Shown: positions 45,023-53,442 of the stretch, piece after piece
Layout: every line of letters begins with the position of its first letter
Position numbering within the stretch: position 1 is the first letter of the stretch
Source of the DNA: Chitinophaga pendula
GTDB taxonomy: Bacteria > Bacteroidota > Bacteroidia > Chitinophagales > Chitinophagaceae
Reading direction: 5' to 3'
NCBI RefSeq assembly: GCF_020386615.1
Contig: NZ_CP077769.1
Location: 3,348,001-3,412,000 of the forward strand
Length of the DNA stretch: 64,000 bases
Position numbers and translations under genes: made by a program
Notes under the pieces: generated by a model
What the model was told of the DNA's origin: nothing
Seen by the model: the letters and a program-made list of their open reading frames with translations, nothing else
Databases searched by the model: none

Positions 45023-45095
45023 TGATCCCGCTGGGACTCGAACCCAGGACCCATACATTAAAAGTGTATTGCTCTACCAACTGAGCTACGGAATC
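45023..45095 (-). tRNA. tRNA-Lys (anticodon UUU)
   Basis: Acceptor stem GATTCCG pairs with CGGGATC; D arm GCTC-AGTTGGTAGA-GC; anticodon arm ATACA-CTTTTAA-TGTAT with anticodon TTT; T arm CTGGG-TTCGAGT-CCCAG. 73 bases, no encoded CCA. Confidence 0.97.
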
Positions 45096-45116
45096 GTTTC
45101 ATTGTTTAACGGGGTG

Positions 45117-45147
45117 CAAATGTAAATAAAAATATTTACTTGCCAAA
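45117..45147 (-). promoter_or_regulatory. tRNA-Lys promoter
   Basis: On the minus strand: TTTG, exactly 19 bases, TACATTTG, a full Bacteroidota consensus promoter, 21 bp before the tRNA 5' end. Confidence 0.85.
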
Positions 45148-45259
45148 AATTTCTCTCTTAAATCAAAAAAACTGTTTCCTTAGAGATGTAATTCCTGCCA
45201 GTAAGGACTTCTGCTTGCCTGTGGCATTATTATAAATAATGGTGGTATATTCAATTTAC

Positions 45260-45267
45260 TATATTTG
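45260..45267 (+). promoter_or_regulatory. Possible -7 element for the GT2 gene
   Basis: TATATTTG matches TAnnTTTG and lies 24 bp before the start; no clear -33 box. Confidence 0.4.
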
Positions 45268-45291
45268 CGATCTAAGTCAACAATGCATTAA

Positions 45292-46134
45292 ATGGATCAA
45301 ACGCAGCATCCCGAGGTTTCAATCATCATACCCTGTTATAATCATGGGCACTTTCTTGAAGACGCACTTAGCAGTCTGGAAGAAAATGGTCTTACTGCTA
45401 TTAGTGAGGTGATCATTGTTAATGATGGCAGTACAGATGTCAATACCATATCCAAACTCAAAGAGCTAGAAGCTCGAGGCTGGCGGGTTATTCACCAGGA
45501 GAATGGGGGATTATCTGCTGCGCGGAATACAGGCATTAGTGCCAGTACTACGGACTACATCCTTCCTTTGGATGCGGACAATAAGTTGACAAAAATGTAC
45601 CCCACCAAGGGTATACAAATAATGAAAGACCATCCTGAGGTGAGTGTGGTATATGGAGATGCTACCTATTTTGGCTCAAAAACCGGTCTCTGGAAAAATC
45701 AGCCTTGGAATCTACAAAGACTCATGTTAAGTAATTTTATTGATGCTTGTGCGCTAATACGAAAAAAAGATCTCGTTGAAGTAGGTGGATACACGAAAAA
45801 AGAGAATGGTTGGGAAGATTGGAACTTATGGTTGAATCTGGCTTTTAAGGGTAAGAAATTTTACTATCTGCCCGAGGTGTGTTTTGAATATAGAGTTGTT
45901 GAACAATCAATGGTCAGATCCCTCAATCGGCAGAAAAATTGGTCCAATGCCACATTGGAACAAATATTGGAAAGTAACAGGCCATATACTGATCCTGCAG
46001 CCCTGGAGGAATATATCATCGATCAGTACAAAAAAAATCCAATTGGATATTCTATCAAGCTATTCCTGAAAGCCTACCTACCCGGATGGTATAACTACCT
46101 ATACAAGAAAAAACTTGTCCGTAAGCATTTTTAA
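45292..46134 (+). CDS. Glycosyltransferase family 2
   Basis: 280-residue GT-A fold enzyme with no membrane segment. Nucleotide-sugar binding region VSIIIPCYNHGHFLEDALSS, IIVNDGSTD, and DXD-type motif LPLDADNKLT; later WEDWNLWLNLAFKGKKFYYL. Likely transfers one sugar onto a surface glycan. It starts a run of glycan genes. Confidence 0.92.
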   Translation: MDQTQHPEVSIIIPCYNHGHFLEDALSSLEENGLTAISEVIIVNDGSTDVNTISKLKELEARGWRVIHQENGGLSAARNTGISASTTDYILPLDADNKLTKMYPTKGIQIMKDHPEVSVVYGDATYFGSKTGLWKNQPWNLQRLMLSNFIDACALIRKKDLVEVGGYTKKENGWEDWNLWLNLAFKGKKFYYLPEVCFEYRVVEQSMVRSLNRQKNWSNATLEQILESNRPYTDPAALEEYIIDQYKKNPIGYSIKLFLKAYLPGWYNYLYKKKLVRKHF

Positions 46135-46207
46135 TCAATGACCAGGGAGTCGCTCCCAGTCCATACGTGTAATGCTATAACATTGCACATTACCAATATT
46201 TTAACAT

Positions 46208-46927
46208 ATGCGAGAAGAGAACCTTCAAAGACTAAGTGGTTTTACCACCAATCTAAATGATCCATACTATTTACATTATAAATTCCTTTTCCGGGATATC
46301 ATTGCTGCAACGAAAGAGTATGCAAAAGGGGAAGTGTTTGATATCGGCTGTGGTAATAAACCTTATGCACCCTTATTTACTCATTGCAGTAAGTATGATG
46401 GCTGTGATATTATTCAGTCGTCAGGACATCAGGTAGATATATTATGTCCGTGTACAGATATCCCCTTGGCAGACAATAGTTATGACACGATCTTTACCAC
46501 GCAGGTGATGGAGCACGTAGCAGAACACCAAAAGATGTTATCGGAGGCTTACCGTATTGTACGCCCTGGCGGGTATATTATTTTAACCGCACCAATGTAC
46601 TGGCATCACCATGAAGAGCCTTATGATTTCTTCCGCTTTACCCGTTATGGCATGGAGCATTTGTTTACAAAGGCAGGCTTCACAGAATTACAGATTATCC
46701 CGAATGGCGGCAAATGGGCACTTACCGGGCAGGCATTACTAAACAGTATACGGAGCAGCCTATACGGTTCAAAGAAATCACTTACCCGTAAAATTCTTAA
46801 AGCAGGATTTATCCTGTTCCGTATAAAATGGCTGATCAATATCTTCTATGGTATGTTGGAGAAATATGATACAGATCATAGCTCCACACTTAACTTCCTG
46901 GTCGTCGGGAAAAAACCAAGCCTATAA
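46208..46927 (+). CDS. Class I SAM-dependent methyltransferase
   Basis: 239 residues. SAM motif I EVFDIGCGNKPYAPLF, motif II YDGCDI, and YDTIFTTQVMEHVAEHQKML followed by RPGGYIILTAPMYWHHHEEP. Often such enzymes cap glycans or act on lipids. It is in the same direction as the GT2 gene and ends with a 6-bp overlap against the convergent GT32-like gene. Confidence 0.9.
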   Translation: MREENLQRLSGFTTNLNDPYYLHYKFLFRDIIAATKEYAKGEVFDIGCGNKPYAPLFTHCSKYDGCDIIQSSGHQVDILCPCTDIPLADNSYDTIFTTQVMEHVAEHQKMLSEAYRIVRPGGYIILTAPMYWHHHEEPYDFFRFTRYGMEHLFTKAGFTELQIIPNGGKWALTGQALLNSIRSSLYGSKKSLTRKILKAGFILFRIKWLINIFYGMLEKYDTDHSSTLNFLVVGKKPSL

Positions 46928-47761
46928 AAATCGCCGGGCAATCAGGTTGTAAGTGGTATCTTTTGTCTTGATATACTCGGGTGTCAGCTGCTGCAGATCT
47001 TTCCAGGAATGTGATTCCCATACATGATGTGCATAAGCTTCGGGAAATACGGCCTTTTTCTCAAACAGGTATTTCAAACCAAGTTTGTTATATAGTGGAA
47101 AATGGAAACTACGTGCATTGGTAATATGCACAAAGGATGGATGTTTCTCTGCCAAGGCCAGCGGGACAAAAACAGAATGCTCTCCCCAATAGATATCATC
47201 TTTGCCTTTGGAACGAAAGGTATGATACGAATCGATCCAAAGATCGATAAAGCGACTATGTGGCTGACTCATCATCACAGCATTGCAAAGCCCTTCTATT
47301 TCTGCCTCCCTGAAGGCTTTGAGATTCATACGACGGATAGCTGTTCCTATACGGAGCAGCCAGGAATTATAAAATACATACTTAGGCTTGTATTGCTGTC
47401 CTATAACAAATTCATGCGTATAGAAATCCCGGAAGGGTTTGATACAGATCACATCACAATCCAGATAAATTCCTCCATATTCCTGTAACATCTGTAATCT
47501 GATCACATCTGCCTTATGCGCTACATGGCATAACTTATTGCCAAAAATTTCCTCCGGAGCTACTATTTTATTAAGCGTTAAATAAGGCTTTATCTTGTCC
47601 CACCACTCTCCTGACGGTTCATATTGGTAGTGAAATAAAACTTTCTCGGGCTTATTTACCTCGATAGCTGACTTTATCGCCAGGTAATGGACCAAAGAAA
47701 ATGGTTTGCCTCCGAAGTCAGGAGACATACCAAAAACAAAATGAAAAATATTGGGTATCAT
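46922..47761 (-). CDS. GT32-like glycosyltransferase (capsular-type)
   Basis: 279 residues. The sugar-transferase core is seen as IPNIFHFVFG at the start, CHVAHKADVIRLQMLQEYGG, and IYLDCDVICIKPF with a D-C-D (DXD) motif. This is the mannosyl/galactosyl-transferase fold of GT32 and capsular polysaccharide synthesis proteins. It runs opposite to its neighbours in the glycan cluster. Confidence 0.88.
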   Translation of the reverse strand: MIPNIFHFVFGMSPDFGGKPFSLVHYLAIKSAIEVNKPEKVLFHYQYEPSGEWWDKIKPYLTLNKIVAPEEIFGNKLCHVAHKADVIRLQMLQEYGGIYLDCDVICIKPFRDFYTHEFVIGQQYKPKYVFYNSWLLRIGTAIRRMNLKAFREAEIEGLCNAVMMSQPHSRFIDLWIDSYHTFRSKGKDDIYWGEHSVFVPLALAEKHPSFVHITNARSFHFPLYNKLGLKYLFEKKAVFPEAYAHHVWESHSWKDLQQLTPEYIKTKDTTYNLIARRFL

Positions 47762-47980
47762 TATATAAGAAATAATAAATTTAATACTTATTTTCGGGAC
47801 TGTGAACTACCAGGATGATTCTTACGAATGAGTAAAATCAGGCAATTTACATTTAAATACAAATTTTCAGGCAATTTTATTGGTGCGTTTCTTGATAAAC
47901 GCCCATAGGTAGTATCCGTTTCTTCCATAAAGGGTATGTAAAATGGATACCTAAATTCGGAACGGCAAAAGCATTGACAT

Positions 47981-49105
47981 TTGATTCGTATACTTGAAAT
48001 AGCACCGTATAAATATTTACCTGCACGCACGGGGGGAGAGATCGGCATCGCTGACTTTGCCACATATCTGGGACGTTACAGTGAACTGACAGTAGCTTCC
48101 GTCACGGCTAATAAGCCGGAGGGTCCCCTTCCCTATCAATTATGGAAATTATTCCGTGATAGCCGTTTCCGTTATCTCAATCCTTTTTATATCGGACCAC
48201 TTAAACAAGCAATACGTAACCAACAGATCGACCTGTTACTGATAGAACATCCGTACATGGGTTGGATGGCAGTTTGGCTGCAAGCACTTACCGGTTGCAG
48301 CTTTGTTATTCACTCCCGTAATATCGAAGGACTGCGTTTTAAGACTATGGGGAAAAAATGGTGGCTACTGCTACAGGCATATGAAAAATGGGTGCACCGG
48401 AAAGCCGCTTTTAGTTTCTTTATCAGCCAGGATGACGCCGAAGAGGCGACCAGCAGATATAACCTGGATCCCAAAAAAGTTGGTGTAGCGACACATGGTA
48501 TCACCCCTCCGGTTACTATACCAGATAAACAAATGTTGCGGCAGCAACTGATCCGTGATCATCAGCTACCCGCAGATGTAGTGATCTATACGTTCAACGG
48601 CGCATTAGGATACCTTCCCAATCAACAAGCTGTCAGGATGATCACAGATAAGATCTATCCTTTACTCGAACAACGGACTAACAGACCATATGTAATCCTC
48701 ATCAGTGGAAAGGGACTTTCTGCTGACGTGGTGGAGAAAATCAATCAAACGAATGGTAAAATCATCTACACTGGCTTTGTGCCGAGTATAGGAGATTACT
48801 TGGCCGGCTCCGATATGTTTATTAATCCTGTTGTCGAAGGCGGGGGAGTGAAAACGAAGGTGCTCGAAGCGCTGGCGTGGCAGAAAACCGTTGTTTCCAC
48901 CGCCAGTGGTGCACTTGGCATCCATACGGCGGTATGCGGATCTAAACTGAAGATCGCGGGTGATGATCAATGGGAAGATTTTATTGCCCTGATGTTGGAT
49001 CTACGGGATATCGATATGGAAGTACCATCCGCTTATTTCGAATACTATAGCAATGATAATATTGCCCGTTCGGCAATAGCAGTTATGCAATCGCTTGTCC
49101 ATTGA
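47981..49105 (+). CDS. Glycosyltransferase family 4 (GT-B)
   Basis: 374 residues. Start MIRILEIAPYKYLPARTGGE is the usual GT4 N-terminus but is encoded by a TTG at 47981; a stop lies two codons upstream and no ATG is near, so the TTG start is real or a small sequence error hides the start. C-terminal donor domain: GALGYLPNQQAVRMI, TGFVPSIGDYLAGSDMF and NPVVEGGGVKTKVLEALAWQ with the E-x7-E nucleotide-sugar motif. Confidence 0.88.
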   Translation: MIRILEIAPYKYLPARTGGEIGIADFATYLGRYSELTVASVTANKPEGPLPYQLWKLFRDSRFRYLNPFYIGPLKQAIRNQQIDLLLIEHPYMGWMAVWLQALTGCSFVIHSRNIEGLRFKTMGKKWWLLLQAYEKWVHRKAAFSFFISQDDAEEATSRYNLDPKKVGVATHGITPPVTIPDKQMLRQQLIRDHQLPADVVIYTFNGALGYLPNQQAVRMITDKIYPLLEQRTNRPYVILISGKGLSADVVEKINQTNGKIIYTGFVPSIGDYLAGSDMFINPVVEGGGVKTKVLEALAWQKTVVSTASGALGIHTAVCGSKLKIAGDDQWEDFIALMLDLRDIDMEVPSAYFEYYSNDNIARSAIAVMQSLVH

Positions 49106-49164
49106 TAGATGAATCACTTACCAGTAAGCACTATTTTCGGTTTATCCTAGCAAAGATCATCTCC

Positions 49165-49675
49165 TTACTTACGCTTGTATACATACTTCACATTATACCA
49201 TATGACGGTATCTAATGGGTTCGTCATGGCATCAGGAGATGTAAAAGATGGTCTGGTTGTATTAAAAAATTGTTTATATATCGAGGTGCCTCTATCACCT
49301 CCATTTTTGCTAAAGTAGGTCTCCCCCTTAAGCACCTTTACCATCTTGTAAAAAGTGTAGACAAGCGCTATCGTGTTATCCTTCTTAAACCCAGTCCAGG
49401 AAGCGGCTTCATTGGGACTATTCCTATATAACAAGGAGTCCTTTACTATATTGCTGATGAACGGCTCTTTTTTGCCTTTGCCTTTACGAAATTCCAGAAT
49501 AGCAGTATCTCCTACTTCCTGCGGGGAATCGAGGGCATAGTACTGCACCGTTTGCCTAGTATTGCCCCGGACCCACAGGTACAGGCAAAGACGGATCACT
49601 CTTTTTAGAGCACGCAAGATTACATAAAATGAGTCCGGCTGCTACGGCAGACATAAGGTTAAGATACATTTTCAT
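49165..49675 (-). pseudogene. Lipoprotein gene with a 1-base frameshift
   Basis: One frame starts at an ATG at 49675: MKMYLNLMSAVAAGLILC, N-LACSKKS (lipobox LAC) and DPSLPVPVGPG, then stops at a TAG. The adjacent frame continues NTRQTVQYYALDSPQEVGDT and on to the end YNVKYVYKRK at 49165. Joined by a single base change in the GGGG tract they give one 168-residue lipoprotein. Either it is a recent pseudogene or a sequence error. No family recognised. Confidence 0.65.
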
Positions 49676-49789
49676 TCGACAGCTGATGTTGGGTTACCAT
49701 TTAATTGCGCCGGGAAATTACCTGATCATTCGTTAACGACGGTGTTAATTTTTCGCCAATGCTTTAGTGAGCGTGACAGTATAATCTCT

Positions 49790-50482
49790 TTATCTTGTCA
49801 ATTGATCAATTCCAGAAAGGATTGCATCCAGCGGCCTGTTGCCGACCATTATCACACCTCGTCCGTGGGCATTTGTAATCACCAGGGATGGAAAACGGCG
49901 TATATTCTTTACGATTATTTCTTCCAGATCTTTCTTGAAATTGGCGATCGTTACTTGTCCTGACAAATCATTCAGAAATCTTTCCGTATTTAAAATGTCT
50001 TTCATTTGCATTGCTATATTCACAAGTACCTCTTTCCTAGCGATATTCAGTCCATCTATCATCAGCGTGTGACGCACTTCTTTTAAGTAACGTGCGGCTA
50101 TCTGCTCTGACTGTAACGCTGCGGCTTTTACTGCTAAACAGGCTGGATATGAAGAGGCTGGGGGATCATCAAACCAGATATGGCTATTGATCTGCTGGCC
50201 GGTCAGATGAGCAGCCTGCATAAAAACAGCTCCCATTTGTATTGGTTTACTTACGTCGTTGACGTTGTCATAAAAATCTTCCCACGATGGAATAAGGCCG
50301 CCCATACAATACCGAAAGGTTGCCTGCTCAGCCAGCATCGTCTGCAGAGCCTCCCATACCGGCTCAAATACCCAACTCCAGCAGCACAAAGGATCTGTAT
50401 AGTATACGATACCGAGTTTCCCTTCTACTACCGGAGGGGTATTCTGAATTTGATTATCTACCTTTTCAGTTTTGTTAGTCAT
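49790..50482 (-). CDS. DsbA-family thioredoxin-like protein (SpxH/FrnE-like)
   Basis: 230 residues, no signal peptide, cytosolic. Thioredoxin-like with an inserted helical domain (DsbA family). The N-terminal motif YYTDPLCCWSWVFEPVWE occupies the active-site position: C33-C34-W-S36, so the usual second redox Cys is a Ser. Close relatives have DPLCxWxW and include SpxH/YjbH-type adaptors. It lies 20 bp after the manganese catalase gene on the same strand, suggesting oxidative-stress function. Confidence 0.85.
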   Translation of the reverse strand: MTNKTEKVDNQIQNTPPVVEGKLGIVYYTDPLCCWSWVFEPVWEALQTMLAEQATFRYCMGGLIPSWEDFYDNVNDVSKPIQMGAVFMQAAHLTGQQINSHIWFDDPPASSYPACLAVKAAALQSEQIAARYLKEVRHTLMIDGLNIARKEVLVNIAMQMKDILNTERFLNDLSGQVTIANFKKDLEEIIVKNIRRFPSLVITNAHGRGVIMVGNRPLDAILSGIDQLTR

Positions 50483-50501
50483 TCGTTTATCGATTGGTTA
50501 C

Positions 50502-51461
50502 TTATTTCATATTTTTACTTGCATCTGCATTTCCGCTCCATTGCTGAGGGCCCGGAGGTGTTGCCAACCTGACCTCTTCGCTTTTTATCTGACTCATCTC
50601 TTTATCAAGTCTGGCGTTTGTGTTAATGCTTCTGTCCGTTCCATTTACCTGTTGATCAAGAAGTCCGTTTGTTTGTAAAATATGACTGACAGGGTCATCA
50701 ATATATTGCCAGGTTTCTCCTAATTGAGTACTGATGCCCTCATTCCAGGGTCCGCGTACAGTGGAGCCACTAGACATATTGAAATAAAGATTACTATACC
50801 TGGGATCACCTTGCAATACGCCCGGTGGAAAATCAGGCTGAATTGTTTGTAAAGCAGCTTCAAACATCTGATAATGTGCTATCTCTCTTGTCATCAAAAA
50901 TTGTAAAGTTGACTTTACATCGGGATCATTTGTGAATTGCAATAAATATTCGTAGGTGATCTTGGCTCTGGATTCCGCGGCGATATCTGAGCGGAGATCT
51001 ACCGTCAAATCTCCATTTGCATCTCCGTTAATGTAGGCGGCCGTCCAAGGTACTCCCTCCGAATTTGTTAACGCGGGTCCCCCTCCCGTTGAAACTTTAA
51101 ATTGCGGGCTCATTATCGCCTGGTGGATAAAATCCTCCTTTGCTGCCTTACCATTAAGTAAATGCATGATCTCTGAGTTTTCAGCAGCATTTTTAAGATC
51201 TCCGTTAATCCCCTGTAACAACATCTGTATAGTTGCTCCTACTATTTCAAGATGACTGAATTCTTCGGTAGCAATATCCATCAGCATATCATATTTGTCC
51301 GGATATGGGTTTCTTGCGCTGAAAGCTTGCATGAAGTACCTCATGGCAGCCGCCAGCTCTCCGTTGGCCCCACCAAATTGTTCCAATAAAAGGCTGGCAA
51401 ATGCCGGATCGGTCTTACTGACTCTGGCATTGAACTGTAATTCTTTTACATGATAAAACAT
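50502..51461 (-). CDS. Manganese catalase family protein
   Basis: 319 residues, ferritin-like di-manganese catalase that dismutates hydrogen peroxide. Metal ligands lie in LLLEQFGGANGELAAAMRYF (Glu), ATEEFSHLEIVG (Glu, His) and REIAHYQMFEAAL (Glu, His). N-terminus MFYHVKELQF is typical. It precedes the DsbA-like gene in a two-gene unit. Confidence 0.95.
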   Translation of the reverse strand: MFYHVKELQFNARVSKTDPAFASLLLEQFGGANGELAAAMRYFMQAFSARNPYPDKYDMLMDIATEEFSHLEIVGATIQMLLQGINGDLKNAAENSEIMHLLNGKAAKEDFIHQAIMSPQFKVSTGGGPALTNSEGVPWTAAYINGDANGDLTVDLRSDIAAESRAKITYEYLLQFTNDPDVKSTLQFLMTREIAHYQMFEAALQTIQPDFPPGVLQGDPRYSNLYFNMSSGSTVRGPWNEGISTQLGETWQYIDDPVSHILQTNGLLDQQVNGTDRSINTNARLDKEMSQIKSEEVRLATPPGPQQWSGNADASKNMK

Positions 51462-51686
51462 AAATAAAATTTTAGGTGAATGACTGTTTTACTGGAGTTA
51501 TACACCAGATGCCAAAGTCCGTGCCGCCAACCCGCTGTAATTGCTGATATACAAGGGGTCGCCAGTAAATTGGGGTATTCTTTCCCTAGAAGTGTGTAAA
51601 GTCTTACGCTGTACTTCCCACATTTGGATTCTTATCCCTACGTAACAGAATGGCTTCTTTTTTGGGAGACCGCATTAAAAAGAATT

Positions 51687-52259
51687 ATGAAACAAACATA
51701 CCTTTTGGTACTTGCGATACTGTCATGCTATGCTTGTAACCGACACAAACATTCCCATAGTGAAATACAGAGAGATAGCGCAAAATCTATGAAAGAGCAT
51801 CTTGACCATATCAGCACTGCTACGGTCGCGTTTATTACAGACGCGGCTGTTATTACGGAAGAAGAGATTAATACCGGTAAAGCTGCGATAAAAAAGGCCA
51901 GGAACTTCCGAACGAAACAATACGCTAAAAAAGCGGTAGAAGACCATACCAACTTCTACAATGAGTTACAGTCACTTGCTAGTCAAACGGGTGTAACGCT
52001 TCCTGCTCCTAATACTCATAAAGGACTGGAGACCTTAAATACCGATACGGATTTTGATAAAGCATATATTAAACAAAGTATTAGTAATCACAGAAAGCTC
52101 CTTGAAAGAATAAATATTGCTTCCGCTTCGGACGAAGACAGCGTTAGCACCTTATCTATGCGGGCTTTACCTGTAATGGAAACATGCCTCTCAGATGCAA
52201 ATATTGTATTACAGGATTTCAGGAAACAGATGAACAATAGAGATATTTCACACAATTAA
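51687..52259 (+). CDS. DUF4142 lipoprotein
   Basis: 190 residues from the ATG at 51687 (MKQTYLLVLAILSCYAC, lipobox CYAC); the frame is open from 51624. DUF4142 is a ferritin-like all-helical periplasmic domain (AVITEEEINTGKAAIKKARN, EDHTNFYNELQSLA, DFDKAYIKQSISNHRKLLER). Homologues occur in stress-related clusters. It lies 47 bp before the DUF892 gene in the same direction and is divergent from the manganese catalase. Confidence 0.87.
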   Translation: MKQTYLLVLAILSCYACNRHKHSHSEIQRDSAKSMKEHLDHISTATVAFITDAAVITEEEINTGKAAIKKARNFRTKQYAKKAVEDHTNFYNELQSLASQTGVTLPAPNTHKGLETLNTDTDFDKAYIKQSISNHRKLLERINIASASDEDSVSTLSMRALPVMETCLSDANIVLQDFRKQMNNRDISHN

Positions 52260-52306
52260 TCGTTATCAAGCATTCATAACATTATTTATCACTTAAATAA
52301 GTCATT

Positions 52307-52831
52307 ATGCAGACAGTAACAGACACATCGGCCAATTCCAAGCTGGAAGTATTTTTTATAACAATGTTACAAGAAATTTACTGGTCAGAACAAAACCTGA
52401 TAAACGTACTATCAACCATGACAATATCGGCTACTCATCCTGAGCTGATACAAGCTTTTGATCTGCATAAGCGCCAGACAGAGGAACATGTCCGTATTGT
52501 GGAGCGGGTGTTTAATATGCTGGACAGAGTACCAGAAGCTTTGCCATCTGCTGGATTGCAGGGATTATTTGATGAGGGTTGGCAGGTGATTGATGAAACA
52601 GAAGCTGGCACATCTCAAAGGGATGTCGCACTGATCATAGCTGCCCAGAAAGTAGAACATTATGAAATAGCGTGTTATGGCAGCCTGGTTACCATCGCTG
52701 CTACGCTGGGGTTGACGAAGGTTGTTGATGAGCTGAGAGTAATATTGACAGAAGAAAAAGAAACAGATGCTACCCTAACGATCATTGCCGAAAGTAAGAT
52801 CAACGTACAAGCCAGCGAAGAAAAAGTATAA
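52307..52831 (+). CDS. DUF892 (YciE-type) ferritin-like protein
   Basis: 174 residues. KLEVFFITMLQEIYWSEQNL and AAQKVEHYEIACYGSLV form the metal-binding helices of the DUF892/YciE family, four-helix proteins linked to stress and osmotic responses. It follows the DUF4142 gene by 47 bp and probably shares its transcript. Confidence 0.92.
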   Translation: MQTVTDTSANSKLEVFFITMLQEIYWSEQNLINVLSTMTISATHPELIQAFDLHKRQTEEHVRIVERVFNMLDRVPEALPSAGLQGLFDEGWQVIDETEAGTSQRDVALIIAAQKVEHYEIACYGSLVTIAATLGLTKVVDELRVILTEEKETDATLTIIAESKINVQASEEKV

Positions 52832-53442
52832 CAACAGCTCATTTGTGGTGTATGTTGTGCATGGTGGCGGAGGTCATTTCTTTTCTAATTTGGCTTTCGC
52901 CACTCCTTTATTTAGTATGTTTGACAGCATATTATCAGAAAGCTTGTTAAACATTCCTTCTGCGGAGAGCATCTGCTTACATCATTTTTTATGAGCGTGA
53001 AGATTTCTGCTATTCATCGTCCCTATTATTCCAATATTTCAGGGCTATTATTTGCTGAACAACCAGTTGCGGCTCCGTCGCCAAATCAGGTATTAGTATA
53101 AATGAAACCTTTTCCTTTTGATTACGGGGACTTATTGGTAATAAAAGGAATTAACAAATGGCGACTTCCGGCAAGCAGGATGCAAAGACCTGGTTGCATT
53201 TTTAGCTTCCTCAATATATTTTTCTTCCTTTGTCAGCTCCCATGCCTCCAGCATTACCGACGCATAAATTCCGGCGACGTCGTTTTAGCCTCCTTCGCCA
53301 GGCGCTGTTTCGGCGGGTCGGTCTAACCGCGTAGGTTGATCGGGAGATTAACAGACAAAATGCGGCAGCCGCCAAGCAGTATCTATTTATGTGCTATTAC
53401 GTTGTGATCAATACCTTATAGGGATATAGGGATAAAATCTGT
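52832..53442. other. 611-base gap, mostly decayed coding sequence
   Basis: No intact gene is visible. A minus-strand fragment at about 53132-53284 has protein-like sequence (listed separately). A 32-codon minus-strand frame at 52874-52972 (MLSAEGMFNKLSDNMLSNIL, then charged) is too short to trust. Frames between the two also look degenerate. Confidence 0.45.
53132..53284 (-). pseudogene. Fragment of an unidentified helical protein (possibly six-hairpin glycosidase-like)
   Basis: About 50 codons with strong protein character: NDVAGIYASVMLEAWELTKE, EKYIEEAKNATRSL. The pattern of a tryptophan-containing helix followed by E-x-KY-x-E-A resembles helical repeats of glycosidase-type (alpha/alpha) proteins. 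A stop precedes it and there is no start codon. A dead piece. Confidence 0.4.

Noticed and set aside
45023..45095. tRNA-Lys as an integration site for a mobile element
   Set aside because: No integrase, no repeated tRNA 3' end and no phage-type genes are visible on either side.
52874..52972. 32-codon minus-strand frame (MLSAEGMFNKLSDN...)
   Set aside because: Protein-like but too short, without a recognised family or neighbours of matching function.
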